Source of the DNA: a virus
IMG/VR virus record: IMGVR_UViG_3300007909_000001
Span: 1 to 41,362 of that record
Length of the DNA stretch: 41,362 bases
Direction: 5' to 3' (one strand)
In this document: positions 30,517 through 39,800 of the stretch, piece after piece
How the letters are laid out: each line of letters opens with the position of its first letter
Numbering within the stretch: the first letter of the stretch is position 1
Notes under the pieces: generated by a model
Told to the model about the DNA's origin: nothing
What the model saw: the letters and a program-made list of their open reading frames with translations, nothing else
Database searches by the model: none
Program-made: the position numbers and the translations under genes

Positions 30517-32454
30517 GTGGCGAATTATTTATTTGATAAATATAACGTTGCGTTTGGTCCGTGGAGTGGAGAGGTACACACATATAGTCCGAACGGCGGT
30601 TCTACAGGTCCTCAATTTTGGGGGTACTACGAACAACCTTTCTGGAATGGTGACGCGTACGTGAATACTGAATTATCGCGATTAATGAACCCACAAACCC
30701 ACTGGTCCGCCAGTAATTATGCAACCAGTTCATCTAAAACACATTGGAAGTTCAATGGTTATACAAGCGAATATTCAGCGACGTACGACCTAACCACTTA
30801 CTCTAGGACCCGAAGCGCGTCCCCGACAACACTAGTTCAAACTGGGATAGTCGGAACTATTAACGAGTATCCAATTCACGGTTATCACAGCGACGGTTTC
30901 TATTACATCCGAACAGGTATTGAAAACAAGCCTTTGATAACGTCACCAAACGGCGGAGAATCATTCAACGAACTTCACACAATCACGTTTTCCGACAACA
31001 AACCGACGGCGGGTATCCGATACCAAATACAACTGTCCCTTAATAACGGACAAACCTGGAAAGATATCATTGCACTAACAACAGTCGGAGCTACTTCCTA
31101 TCCTTACAATTTCATTAATGAACCGGCAACCTCGACGGCAAAAGTTCGCGTCCGCGCTTACGATGGTCAAAACTACGGCGCGTGGGACGAATCAAACGGA
31201 GTATTCACGATTCAACACAATATCGCTCCGACGAATCCGACGAATCTTACACCAAGTGGAATCATTGTTGACAGAACAAAGACACAGCGATTCACATGGA
31301 AACACAATGATGATGATGCGCAGTCCAAAGTAAGCGTCGAATGGCGCCCACAAGGAACGACGGGATGGCACATAAAAGCGGCGAGTGGACCGGATCAATT
31401 TTACTTCATGCCGGGAGACACTTTCCCTAACGGTCAAATTGAATGGCGCGTCCGCACTTATGACCAACAGAATCTATTCAGCCCTTACTCAGCTATAGCA
31501 GTATTCACATCTGCTGAACCGACTAATGCGCCGACAATTGTTCAACCTGTGACACCTGTTTCGATTTCACGTCCTGTTGTCGAATGGATGGGTGGTGCTC
31601 AAGCATCTTATCAAATCATTATCGAGGACGCGTTGGGAGTCGTAGTGTGGGATACAGGCGAAGTTACTTCATCTATCAAAGCGCGGACTGTCGGTGTTGA
31701 TTTACTCAACGGCGGTACGTATACAATTAAGTTGCGTATTAAAGATGCTAGTGGTCTATTTTCATCCTTTGTCGATACAACAATCGTCATATCCTATACA
31801 CCACCTACCAAACCATCTGTAGCAACTTACAAAGAAAAAGCGGGCATAAGATTTGTGATAGACAACCCACCTTCGAGTGGTACACAACCGACAATTGCGG
31901 AAAATGAAATCTACAAGCAAGTTAATAATGAGTGGGTACGCATTGCGAAAAATTTAATTTCCGCATATACGGATTACGCGCTTGCAAGTGAGGAAATCGC
32001 CAATTATCGAATAAGAGCACTCGGTAACAACGGGACTTTCAGCGAATCGGACGTCATCGAAGCAAAAGCACCCAAATTAATAGGCGTGTTCCTCCACGAT
32101 ATTCAAGATCCTGAGATGACTCTTCATCATTTTAAATACAACGGAAACGAAGGTCGGAGTGATAATTTACAACGAGAACACGCTTTTCGCCAATTTGCAG
32201 GACGGACAAGACCTGTTATCGAATATGGTACATTTGCTGATTATCAGATGCATGTAACCATCAAATTGTTGCGGGATGAAGTTGGTCGAAAACGATTAAG
32301 TCAATTTGTAAACGATGGAGCGATCCTCTTATACCGTGATGGTCGCGGACGGAAGATGTATACGACATTGCCCACGCTTTCAATGGATGAAGTCTTTTAC
32401 GGAAATGACGTTAAGCTTACATTCACAGAAATTGATTACAGAGAGGAGGTGTAG
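30517..32454 (+). CDS. Distal tail protein with Ig/fibronectin-like domains
   Basis: A 645-residue tail-tip protein. The N-terminal 130 residues are Tyr/Ser/Trp-rich. Then follow several beta-sandwich repeats of the fibronectin III/Ig type (about residues 140-240, 240-335, 335-430, 430-515), with WKHNDDDAQSKVSVEWRPQG and EWRVRTYDQQNLFSPYSAIA. The last 130 residues (GVFLHDIQDPEMTLHHFKYN ... RPVIEYGTFADYQMHVTIKL) resemble a Dit-like or tail-ring domain. GTG start after AAAGGAGGTTATCAA. It probably binds cell-surface sugars at the tail tip. Confidence 0.75.
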   Translation: MANYLFDKYNVAFGPWSGEVHTYSPNGGSTGPQFWGYYEQPFWNGDAYVNTELSRLMNPQTHWSASNYATSSSKTHWKFNGYTSEYSATYDLTTYSRTRSASPTTLVQTGIVGTINEYPIHGYHSDGFYYIRTGIENKPLITSPNGGESFNELHTITFSDNKPTAGIRYQIQLSLNNGQTWKDIIALTTVGATSYPYNFINEPATSTAKVRVRAYDGQNYGAWDESNGVFTIQHNIAPTNPTNLTPSGIIVDRTKTQRFTWKHNDDDAQSKVSVEWRPQGTTGWHIKAASGPDQFYFMPGDTFPNGQIEWRVRTYDQQNLFSPYSAIAVFTSAEPTNAPTIVQPVTPVSISRPVVEWMGGAQASYQIIIEDALGVVVWDTGEVTSSIKARTVGVDLLNGGTYTIKLRIKDASGLFSSFVDTTIVISYTPPTKPSVATYKEKAGIRFVIDNPPSSGTQPTIAENEIYKQVNNEWVRIAKNLISAYTDYALASEEIANYRIRALGNNGTFSESDVIEAKAPKLIGVFLHDIQDPEMTLHHFKYNGNEGRSDNLQREHAFRQFAGRTRPVIEYGTFADYQMHVTIKLLRDEVGRKRLSQFVNDGAILLYRDGRGRKMYTTLPTLSMDEVFYGNDVKLTFTEIDYREEV

Positions 32455-32457
32455 CAT

Positions 32458-33645
32458 GTGGATTTAGCACGTGATGGCTTTTCACACGATGCAGTAAAAA
32501 TGGTGCTACACTCTCCGAATCGTCAGATTGATTTTCGTTACGAGTTATTAGATAAAGAAAATCGTAGGAAACGAGATTTAAGCAACGTGACAAGCGCAGA
32601 CATCAGCCAGTCGATGCTCGCACAGATTAAACGCACCGCAAAATTTAGTCTGATAGAAAACGAGCAAGGCATTGATTACCTCAATGATCGTATCAAACCT
32701 TACATGAGACTGTGGATGCCACCAGGCAGGATAATAGCAAGAGAATACGCTTTCTTTAGCCACATTCATTCAATGGAATTAAACCGAATAGAAGGGAACG
32801 AAAACTCTGGTTGGATTGAATTCCCCCTTGGAGTTTTTTTATTGTCATCCCCAACACGGAAAGATGATGTCGGCTCTATTGTTCGTGATATTGAAGCTTA
32901 TGATTTATCCCTTATATTACGAGATGACAAGTTTCTTGGTAGGCACACCATTGTGGAGGGTACAGCCTATTATGATGCTTTAATCGGCATAATAATGAGT
33001 GCTGGCATTCGTCATTACAACATCGAGCAGACGGACAAAAAACTACCGCGAACGATTGAGTTTGAACCAGGTGCGGAAAAAATTGAAGCCATCAACGAGC
33101 TACTTTCCCAACTTAATTACACGCCAATTTATGTGGATGAAGAAGGGTATTTCGTTTCTCGTTCATATATATCTCCTGCTGAACGGTCAGCGGACTACGC
33201 CTACATTGACGATGAACAGTCAGTGACATTAATTGGAGCAGAAGAGGAACTTGATACGTTTGACGTTCCGAATGTTTTCACTGTGATTCGGACAAACGAA
33301 GAAGAAGGTCCACTTGTTTCGACGTACGTAAATAATAATCCAGACAGCCCGCTGTCGACAGTAAGTCGTGGCCGAAACATCGTAGATCATCGAGAGATTG
33401 ATAACATTGCGGATCAACAGGCGCTTGATTCGTTTGTAGGGAGAATAGCGTTTGAAGCAAGTCAAGTGTACGGTCGTATCCGTTTTAAGTCGGCACTAAT
33501 GCCTGTACATGGTTATGCGGATGTATTACAGATGCGTTATCGGGAATTAAAGATTGACGGGAAATACCTTGAATTAAATTGGACTATGAAGTTAGAAGTT
33601 GGCGGGGATATGGAACACGAATTACGACAGGTGGTGACGTTATGA
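32458..33645 (+). CDS. Tail hub / baseplate protein
   Basis: A 395-residue protein resembling the N-terminal hub of tail-associated proteins in Gram-positive siphophages. VKMVLHSPNRQIDFRYELLD, SIVRDIEAYDLSLILRDDKF and LPRTIEFEPGAEKIEAINEL are typical hub segments, with LEVGGDMEHELRQVV at the end. It has no lytic domain. GTG start with GAGAGGAGGTGTAGC upstream, four bases after the previous stop. Confidence 0.75.
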   Translation: MDLARDGFSHDAVKMVLHSPNRQIDFRYELLDKENRRKRDLSNVTSADISQSMLAQIKRTAKFSLIENEQGIDYLNDRIKPYMRLWMPPGRIIAREYAFFSHIHSMELNRIEGNENSGWIEFPLGVFLLSSPTRKDDVGSIVRDIEAYDLSLILRDDKFLGRHTIVEGTAYYDALIGIIMSAGIRHYNIEQTDKKLPRTIEFEPGAEKIEAINELLSQLNYTPIYVDEEGYFVSRSYISPAERSADYAYIDDEQSVTLIGAEEELDTFDVPNVFTVIRTNEEEGPLVSTYVNNNPDSPLSTVSRGRNIVDHREIDNIADQQALDSFVGRIAFEASQVYGRIRFKSALMPVHGYADVLQMRYRELKIDGKYLELNWTMKLEVGGDMEHELRQVVTL

Positions 33646-33863
33646 TTACACCTGAAGAATTTGTAGGTTTATTCGGCAAAGAGAAACAATCGAAAAGTGT
33701 TCGGTTCGGAACAATTACGGACGCTACCGGAAAGCCGCGCTTACGACTGGATGGCGAAACAATTGCGTCAGTTAAGCGTTACCCACGATTGGCGTCATAC
33801 ACTCCGGTAATTGGTGATAGGGTTATGATTTTCAGTGGCGTGGTAATAGGTAAGATCATTTAG
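33642..33863 (+). CDS. Small baseplate OB-fold-like protein
   Basis: A 73-residue protein, MITPEEFVGLFGKEKQSKSV and beta-rich continuation (FGTITDATGKPRLRLDGE ... SYTPVIGDRVMIFSGVVIG). This is the pattern of small OB-fold spike or baseplate proteins. GACAGGTGGTGACGTT precedes the ATG, which overlaps the previous stop. Function by context only. Confidence 0.65.
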   Translation: MITPEEFVGLFGKEKQSKSVRFGTITDATGKPRLRLDGETIASVKRYPRLASYTPVIGDRVMIFSGVVIGKII

Positions 33864-33873
33864 GAGGGATATC

Positions 33874-34230
33874 ATGAATGCGACAGAACAACCACTAGTT
33901 AAATCACAAGGTATTCCAGCGCCACAATATTTTAATAAACAAGGAAATAAATTCGAATTTATTGAAGGTGAACACGGGGCAAACGCTTTTATCCAAAAAG
34001 GCACAGTTGCGATGGAATCATGGCAAGGAAACGCGAACGAAGTAAGGACTTTCCCGAGTGAACGTTTCGGCTTTTCCATCGTTAATGACGGGTTGACCGA
34101 TGTAACATTTACGATTAACGGAAATACAAGAGTTGTTAAAAAGTATGAAGTATACGGAGCGTTGTTTGAACCGTTCACAGCTGTGGACATCGTGACAACT
34201 AGTGCATATCGAGCGGAGGTGCTTAGATAA
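33874..34230 (+). CDS. Small tail/fibre-attachment protein
   Basis: A 118-residue beta-rich protein, with YFNKQGNKFEFIEGEHGANA and PSERFGFSIVNDGLTDVTFT. The stop overlaps the start of the fibre gene (TAATGG). AGGAGGGATATC gives a strong ribosome binding site. It probably links the baseplate to the fibre or carries carbohydrate-binding ability; its family is not recognised. Confidence 0.55.
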   Translation: MNATEQPLVKSQGIPAPQYFNKQGNKFEFIEGEHGANAFIQKGTVAMESWQGNANEVRTFPSERFGFSIVNDGLTDVTFTINGNTRVVKKYEVYGALFEPFTAVDIVTTSAYRAEVLR

Positions 34231-36971
34231 TGGCATGGGGTACAAACGGTGGAAAACAAGCTATTGAAGCGGCAAAAGAAGCGTCGGTAATGGCTTATGC
34301 CGCAGAAAATGCCGCACAGGAAGCATTTGCGGCAAAGCAATTGACATTGGAAGCTACAGCAAATTCAAAAATAGAAACTGATTATATCAAAGGCAAGCGT
34401 CCGTTAATCGAACAATCTATCGTAGATGCAGCTGCCTCTAAAACTCAGAGTGCTAATGCGGTGGTCGTGTCAGGTGCAGCTAAAACTACAGCGGAAACGG
34501 TACGGGGTGAATTCGATCGAGTAGTTGCAGAAGCTGGATCTAACAATCCAGAGGTCGTACAGGCTCGTGGTGGAGAGGTCAATTTAGGCGTCAGGATGGA
34601 TAAGGTTACTACGCAGTTGGCGGAAAAGGCGAATCAAACAGACATCGTTAAGGCAGACGGTATTTCTATCGTTGTTGATGACACAGGCGTGTTGTCGGCA
34701 ATAGGGACATCGGGCGGCGGAGTACTGACGAACTTCGACCCCGAAACGACTTACGCGGCGAGTGACATTATTACGTTTATGGGTAAATTGTACGTGTCTA
34801 GGGTGTCTTTTAACGTGGGTAATGTACCCTCAGCGTTAACCAATTTTTGGAGGGAGTACGATGGCGGAGCGTTTGAAATTACCGAGGGGCGTAATCTTTA
34901 CTCACCGGGTCTTGCGAAAGATGGACAGACAATATCTTACGGTAAATCGGGATATACACCTTTAGCCACCTCGTCAGTTCTTGGGCGGTTCCGAGTTGAA
35001 AAAAATACCACGTACACCATATCGACTCCAAATTTAACACACCCGATTACGAATAGGTTTATTTGTCTCAACATAAACGGAGAATATCTCGGGGTGTCCT
35101 CTGCTATATCGACTTATACTGTTGCGGCAGGCATTACGGATAGCTTGCGAAGAGTAGAGAATGGTCGGAGTCAAAGAACGTTCACGATTCACGCGGATAG
35201 CGAAATTGCCTACGTGGACACTAGTTTACTAGACCCCGCCGTAGCGCATACCACGGAGTCTTTTGAAGAACTTCGCAAATTGATTCAAATAGAAAAGGGG
35301 GTTGCTTTCACTTCTTTCGAGCCTCATGGAACGAGTCATATGGAACTTAAATCAGGCGCTTTACCAGTAGGAGCAATTTCGGAATTAAACATGTCTGATG
35401 ATATGAAAAAAGGAGTCGTTGGGGGTATTGCATCTCATAATGATTTAGTATTACTAAAAAACACCTTATCGAAAAGCGAAGGGTTGACCATAACTATAGA
35501 TAATACTCAACAAGACAGTGACATAGCGGTTCGTACACCTTTTAATACTGAATCGGATTTAGTGCATTATGCGCGAGTGCTTAAAAATGACGGAAGAAAT
35601 AACGTAATAAATTTATTAGGGGCAAGACTAATACCTAATTCTTCCGCAGACGCATACTCTATCGGCGTAAATTTGCAGAGTGCAACGGATGACGCTACCC
35701 CTCCTTATTTTAACGGGGATTATGCGGGAGCAAATCACGGGTATTCAAAGGTTATTAAAGTAACGCTGACTAATCATGGGAAAACTTTTGCAGACATCGG
35801 CAGCGAGTGGACTGATAACGTAAACTCTAAATTCTACATCATAAAGATTATTGATAGCAACGCTCTATGGATTTTGGGGACAAATACTGCATCCGTTGAT
35901 TCGCCGTATAGTTCTACTAAATATGTCGGTGGAAGCTTAATACACGTAAATGGCGCGGTTAATACGACCACACTTGCCGGATTCACCTACGCATCAGATC
36001 AATTAATACCCACTACAAAGAATGTCGTAAAAACTGTTTTACTTGACGGCATTAAAAAAGTATTTGAAAACGGAACATATGCCGCTAAGTATGTAGATAT
36101 TGCAGAAAATTATGATTTGGTTAACCCTTTTTCGATGTTAGAAAGGTTGATAGCGAACAAGCCGGTAAACGGGTACACTAAAAACCCTTCACTTGAAATT
36201 GGTGACGCGGTGGCAACTATTTCCAACGTACACAGAATACTAAGCGACGGCACGATGTTAGTTGTCAGTGATTTTATAAATTTCTCTAATATCACTTTTC
36301 GCAGATGGGGTTTGGTGCAACAACAAAAACCAATAGATGCGTATAACGGCGGAGTTCATCGTACTATCCCTAAAACTTTGCCGATAACCATAGATAGCAT
36401 ACATTATGATTTAAGAACGCCTAGAAGTTTAGATTTAGCGAATCCTGCATTAAACTATACTCCAGAGTATTGGGAAGTGCCTAGTTCGCCGCCAGACCGC
36501 TCGGTTGATTTATTCAAGGACAGAGATAACAATAATAAAGTTGGCTTCGCGTTAGGGTATTTACCCTCAGAAATCAGAAAATCGAATTTATCAAACGCGT
36601 GGCTTCTTAACTCTACAAAAAAGAGTTATCCAAATTTTATAAGCCACGATACGGATAAACCTTTACCAAAAGATTCAATAACTCAAGGGGTAGCCTACCG
36701 GAAATATTATGATTTGGAAACGGCGAGGGACAATATTTCTTTTTACCACATACCATTGGGCGATGTTACTTATGTGTATATTGATGCGTTCCAATCTTTT
36801 GATGATTTTATAAAACTACCGTCGGAATTTATGGGAAAAAAGATTGAAGTTATTGAGAAAACTGAAAACGTAGTGATTTTTGGTAATGTTGTAACAGGTA
36901 GATTAAGAATTAAAGTGAGTGAAAAAATCCCTATGTTCGGCTATGCAGTATTAAAAATAACTACGCAGTAG
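34230..36971 (+). CDS. Tail fibre / receptor-binding protein
   Basis: A 913-residue minor structural protein. It starts with an Ala/Glu-rich coiled coil of about 130 residues (AIEAAKEASVMAYAAENAAQ), then a segment like small carbohydrate-binding modules (FDPETTYAASDIITFMGKLY, about 168-212). Large beta-rich regions follow (SHNDLVLLKNTLSKSEGLTI and KTENVVIFGNVVTGRLRIKV at the end). The position after the baseplate genes, and the size, suggest the host-recognition fibre. No enzyme motif is recognised. The 3' end is followed by a terminator. Confidence 0.72.
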   Translation: MAWGTNGGKQAIEAAKEASVMAYAAENAAQEAFAAKQLTLEATANSKIETDYIKGKRPLIEQSIVDAAASKTQSANAVVVSGAAKTTAETVRGEFDRVVAEAGSNNPEVVQARGGEVNLGVRMDKVTTQLAEKANQTDIVKADGISIVVDDTGVLSAIGTSGGGVLTNFDPETTYAASDIITFMGKLYVSRVSFNVGNVPSALTNFWREYDGGAFEITEGRNLYSPGLAKDGQTISYGKSGYTPLATSSVLGRFRVEKNTTYTISTPNLTHPITNRFICLNINGEYLGVSSAISTYTVAAGITDSLRRVENGRSQRTFTIHADSEIAYVDTSLLDPAVAHTTESFEELRKLIQIEKGVAFTSFEPHGTSHMELKSGALPVGAISELNMSDDMKKGVVGGIASHNDLVLLKNTLSKSEGLTITIDNTQQDSDIAVRTPFNTESDLVHYARVLKNDGRNNVINLLGARLIPNSSADAYSIGVNLQSATDDATPPYFNGDYAGANHGYSKVIKVTLTNHGKTFADIGSEWTDNVNSKFYIIKIIDSNALWILGTNTASVDSPYSSTKYVGGSLIHVNGAVNTTTLAGFTYASDQLIPTTKNVVKTVLLDGIKKVFENGTYAAKYVDIAENYDLVNPFSMLERLIANKPVNGYTKNPSLEIGDAVATISNVHRILSDGTMLVVSDFINFSNITFRRWGLVQQQKPIDAYNGGVHRTIPKTLPITIDSIHYDLRTPRSLDLANPALNYTPEYWEVPSSPPDRSVDLFKDRDNNNKVGFALGYLPSEIRKSNLSNAWLLNSTKKSYPNFISHDTDKPLPKDSITQGVAYRKYYDLETARDNISFYHIPLGDVTYVYIDAFQSFDDFIKLPSEFMGKKIEVIEKTENVVIFGNVVTGRLRIKVSEKIPMFGYAVLKITTQ

Positions 36972-37013
36972 GAACAAACACGGTAGTAAGTAAAACAGAA
37001 TAATCAACGAAGC

Positions 37014-37043
37014 AGAACGTCCACTAACAGGGCGTTCTTTTTA
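37014..37043 (+). terminator. Terminator between fibre and lysis genes
   Basis: AGAACGTCC (37014-37022) and GGGCGTTCT (37030-37038) pair over 9 bp with one G-U wobble and a 7-base loop, followed by a T-run. It ends or weakens the structural-gene transcript just before the holin. Confidence 0.78.
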
Positions 37044-37071
37044 TTTATCCAAAAATAAGGAGTGAAAAATA

Positions 37072-37581
37072 ATGGGAGGTTTAAATTTGGGTCAATTAGA
37101 TATAGTACACATGTATTTATTCGGGGGAGTTAAGTTTCTGCATTTCTTATTAATATTAATGGCATTAGATATTATCACTGGGGTTTTTAAAGCTTTCAAG
37201 AATGAAAATTTGTGGAGTCGAAAGAGTCTATTTGGATACGCAAGAAAAATGCTAGTGCTTATCATGGTCATCATGGCAAATATCATCGATCAAATACTAG
37301 GCATGGGTGGGGCGATTACATACGCAACCGTGCTATTTTACATTGTCAATGAAGCTTTATCCATCATGGAGAATATGGCTGAACTTGGCGTAGTCGTACC
37401 GGCTGGATTGGCTCAGAAATTGAAGGTTATCGAATCGAGCAATCAATCATTTTCAGAGGAAATACGCGAGGAGTTAATTGGTTCGAAAGTTGACCGTCAA
37501 TTAGTCGAAGCTAAAATCGACAATCGAATTAGTGCGAAGGTGGATGAATTGATTGTCAAGTCGAACGAAGGTGAAAAATAA
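37072..37581 (+). CDS. Holin (phage_holin_4 type)
   Basis: A 169-residue membrane protein of the toxin-secretion/phage-lysis holin family. The hydrophobic segments are LHFLLILMALDIITGVFKAF, then LVLIMVIMANIIDQILGMGG and YATVLFYIVNEALSIMENMA, with the family motif NENLWSRKSLFGYARK between them. A charged helical tail of about 55 residues follows, longer than usual. AAGGAGTGAAAAATA precedes the ATG. It makes the membrane lesions that release the endolysin gene product encoded next. Confidence 0.9.
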   Translation: MGGLNLGQLDIVHMYLFGGVKFLHFLLILMALDIITGVFKAFKNENLWSRKSLFGYARKMLVLIMVIMANIIDQILGMGGAITYATVLFYIVNEALSIMENMAELGVVVPAGLAQKLKVIESSNQSFSEEIREELIGSKVDRQLVEAKIDNRISAKVDELIVKSNEGEK

Positions 37582-38216
37582 TGAGCGTAACAAGCCAAAA
37601 CAGAAACATCGGTGATTTACACAAGGTAGCACAAGAAGCTTGTAAACTCTTTCTATCCGAGTGTAAAAAGGCGGGAGTTAAGGTATTCATTACAGAAACA
37701 CAACGCTCACAAGCGCGGCAAGATTGGTTATACGCACAAGGTCGAACCCGCTTTCCTGGTCCGATTGTTACCAACACGCGGAACAGCAATCACAAAAGTG
37801 GGTTGGCATGGGACATTGCAGTAAGCCCGCCGTTGTCCTTGTATGACGCATCGACAATGGACAAAGCGGGAGCGATTGCCCGCAAGTTAGGTATCACATG
37901 GGGCGGAGATTGGAAGACTTTCGTTGACCGTCCACACTTCGAAGTTAAATCTAATTGGAAAGCACCTGCCGGTAACGTCGCACAGGACAAGCCACCGACT
38001 CCACAGACACCCATCAAAAAGGAGGTAATACGAATGTTTGACCCAACATCAAAGACGCTTAAAGATAGCGTTATAAACTATCTGGACAATGCAACACACG
38101 ATAAACTGATTAACGAGAAATGGTTAAAACAAGCGAAACAAGGGAAATTGAAGTTGGATGACCTTGTGGCACTGCAAGTGGAGATTGAAGATCGTCGGAG
38201 AGTGAGAAGTAAATAA
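37581..38216 (+). CDS. M15 peptidase endolysin (L-Ala-D-Glu type)
   Basis: A 211-residue endolysin with a VanY/M15C metallopeptidase domain at residues 1-125. NSNHKSGLAWDIA supplies zinc ligands His71 and Asp78, and DRPHFEV supplies His119. The family usually cuts the L-Ala-D-Glu peptide link of peptidoglycan. The C-terminal part (about 150-211; TSKTLKDSVINYLDNATHDK) is a short helical binding module after a Pro-rich linker. The ATG overlaps the holin stop. A very strong terminator follows. Confidence 0.92.
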   Translation: MSVTSQNRNIGDLHKVAQEACKLFLSECKKAGVKVFITETQRSQARQDWLYAQGRTRFPGPIVTNTRNSNHKSGLAWDIAVSPPLSLYDASTMDKAGAIARKLGITWGGDWKTFVDRPHFEVKSNWKAPAGNVAQDKPPTPQTPIKKEVIRMFDPTSKTLKDSVINYLDNATHDKLINEKWLKQAKQGKLKLDDLVALQVEIEDRRRVRSK

Positions 38217-38226
38217 GTACGAAGGA

Positions 38227-38276
38227 AAAAGCGGCTCCTCCACAGATTATATTGTGGAAGGGCCGCTTTTTTTTAT
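38227..38276. terminator. Strong bidirectional terminator after the lysis genes
   Basis: The arms 38227-38245 and 38252-38270 pair along nearly 19 positions with one C-A mismatch and two G-U wobbles, enclosing a 6-base loop. An A-run lies on the left and eight Ts on the right. It closes the late operon on the plus strand and the leftward membrane-protein gene on the minus strand. Confidence 0.88.
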
Positions 38277-38989
38277 TGTGTTTCTCCATTAACATCAATT
38301 CGAGTCGCGTTCATTGCGCCTGTCATTCCTACCACGTTATCTACCCCTAAATCAGACGATGCATATCCATCACCAGATAAAGGTCCCCATACTTCAATTT
38401 GATCACCTACACTTGCCGAAACTTCATAGGGAGGAAAGATAGGCATCACATATCCTTGCTCATTTTTAACTAGTAAGGCATCTTCCATAACTCCGAAGAG
38501 ACCTTCAACTTTTTCAATTTTGATCAATTCACCTTTTAAATGATAATTCATTCCTTTAAATTTTGATTCAGTTTTGTCGTACAACATTGCGCCTGGTTTA
38601 GCGGGATACTCTTCAGCGTTTGCGATAGCATCGGGTTGATAAACTACTTCCCCAGGCGGGACTACTTTTTTCTCGGGTTCTGTTTTCACTTCGGTTTTCT
38701 TTTCTTCTATTGCTTCGGGTTTAGCTTCTTCTTTTGGCTCAGTTTTCACCACTGGTGCTGACGTTTCGATTTTCTTAGGTCCGTCTGCTTGCTCGGTTGC
38801 TGCAGTTTCGATCGTTGCGTCAAAACCAATAGTCGCTAAAACCATCATTGCAAATGTAATTCCTAAAAGTTTCAGGTGCTTCTTACGGGTTACTTTATTT
38901 TTTTTAATTGCAGAAATGATTGTTCGCACGATGAAGTATAAGAGTGCTGCCGTGGACAATAACGCTATGATGAAAAATAAACTATTCAA
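38273..38989 (-). CDS. Membrane-anchored protein with charged linker and OB-like domain
   Basis: A 238-residue accessory protein. Two hydrophobic segments near the N-terminus (SLFFIIALLSTAALLYFIV, about 3-21; LLGITFAMMVLATIGF, about 44-60) are followed by a Lys/Glu/Pro-rich linker (about 70-115). The C-terminal region (about 120-238) is beta-rich (YHLKGELIKIEKVEGLFGVM, VSASVGDQIEVWGPLSGDGY), like an OB-fold/tRNA_anti-like domain. TTG start after AGGAGGTTCACAA. It is leftward and outside the lytic operon, so likely expressed in lysogens; superinfection exclusion is a possible but unproven role. Confidence 0.6.
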   Translation of the reverse strand: MNSLFFIIALLSTAALLYFIVRTIISAIKKNKVTRKKHLKLLGITFAMMVLATIGFDATIETAATEQADGPKKIETSAPVVKTEPKEEAKPEAIEEKKTEVKTEPEKKVVPPGEVVYQPDAIANAEEYPAKPGAMLYDKTESKFKGMNYHLKGELIKIEKVEGLFGVMEDALLVKNEQGYVMPIFPPYEVSASVGDQIEVWGPLSGDGYASSDLGVDNVVGMTGAMNATRIDVNGETQ

Positions 38990-39068
38990 TTGTGAACCTC
39001 CTAATATTTTCTGTTAGTTCTATGGTACTGTATTGTGGATGAAGTGGCAATATGTGGACGACTTCCTA

Positions 39069-39662
39069 CTATTCAACCCTGCGCCATCCATTGACAACAA
39101 AATCCCCCACATACATCAACATATCTGCCCAAGCAATAACAGTTTTATACGGATTTTCAGAGTTGATATATTTCATGACCTTCTTTAATTCGGTTTGGTG
39201 TTCCTCGGTTAGTCGTTTTCTCTTAGAGTAATTTCTCATAAGAGTGTGGATGAAATCGGGATCACGGATGCTGGCGCTAAGTAAGATTGCGACTGCACGA
39301 GAAGGAGTGACATCTAGGGCGAATGCTAACAATCCAATGTTTTCAAAATCATCTGTTGTAAATTTAGCGGTGATTCGTTCATGAAAGCTTTTATCCTTTT
39401 TACGCTGCAATGAAGGATTATCTAAACTACCAAAGTAGATGGTATTTCCAAGTCGCACCCCTCTCCGAAAGTTAGGCTTCAATAATCCCATTACCTCTTT
39501 TGATTGAATACCTTCCGCACACAGGATCACCGCAATGTCTTTGACAGGTAAATCGCATATGTCGGACAAGCGGTAGATGTTTTTCTTTAAATGAACAGGA
39601 ATCACTGGCTTCACATCTCGCTTTTTATCCGACCTAACCTTTCTTTCTCCCCTATCCCCCAC
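39069..39662 (-). CDS. Protein with internally repeated DNA-binding-like unit
   Basis: A basic protein of about 197 residues (200 with an earlier GTG at 39671). The 39662 GTG is chosen for AGGGTGG spaced five bases ahead. Two similar units are visible, about 50 residues each, one near residues 20-68 (LSDICDLPVKDIAVILCAEG) and one near 95-147 (LAFALDVTPSRAVAILLSAS). Each shows a strand, a helix, a turn and a helix, reminiscent of ribbon-helix-helix or small HTH proteins. It may be a plasmid-type copy or partition regulator given the ParM/ParR pair next door. No family is assigned. Confidence 0.5.
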   Translation of the reverse strand: MGDRGERKVRSDKKRDVKPVIPVHLKKNIYRLSDICDLPVKDIAVILCAEGIQSKEVMGLLKPNFRRGVRLGNTIYFGSLDNPSLQRKKDKSFHERITAKFTTDDFENIGLLAFALDVTPSRAVAILLSASIRDPDFIHTLMRNYSKRKRLTEEHQTELKKVMKYINSENPYKTVIAWADMLMYVGDFVVNGWRRVE

Positions 39663-39693
39663 CGTTTCCACCCTCTCTTATCGTGGTATTTGA

Positions 39694-39717
39694 TTAGGAC
39701 ACATTCCGCAGTCCTAA
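39694..39717. repeat. 7-bp inverted repeat upstream of two divergent genes
   Basis: TTAGGAC (39694-39700) and GTCCTAA (39711-39717) are perfect inverted repeats with a 10-base spacer, in the 220-bp control region between the leftward repeat protein and the rightward ParM-like gene. They are a candidate operator for either. Confidence 0.45.
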
Positions 39718-39800
39718 CTATAAATCTACTATACGCAGGATAGGGGAGTGGTATGAATCACTATTTATATGAATATTTGGTTCAATCTACTAATACACTA

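Noticed and set aside
33795-34340. 181-codon minus-strand frame across the baseplate and fibre starts
   Set aside because: It overlaps three consistent plus-strand genes, each with ribosome binding sites, and has no recognisable domain.
39030-39060. Repeated TGTGGATGA/TGTGGACGA near the membrane-protein promoter
   Set aside because: The same 9-mer occurs by chance in several coding regions (for example near 20905, 29580 and 33135), so a binding-site claim is not supported.
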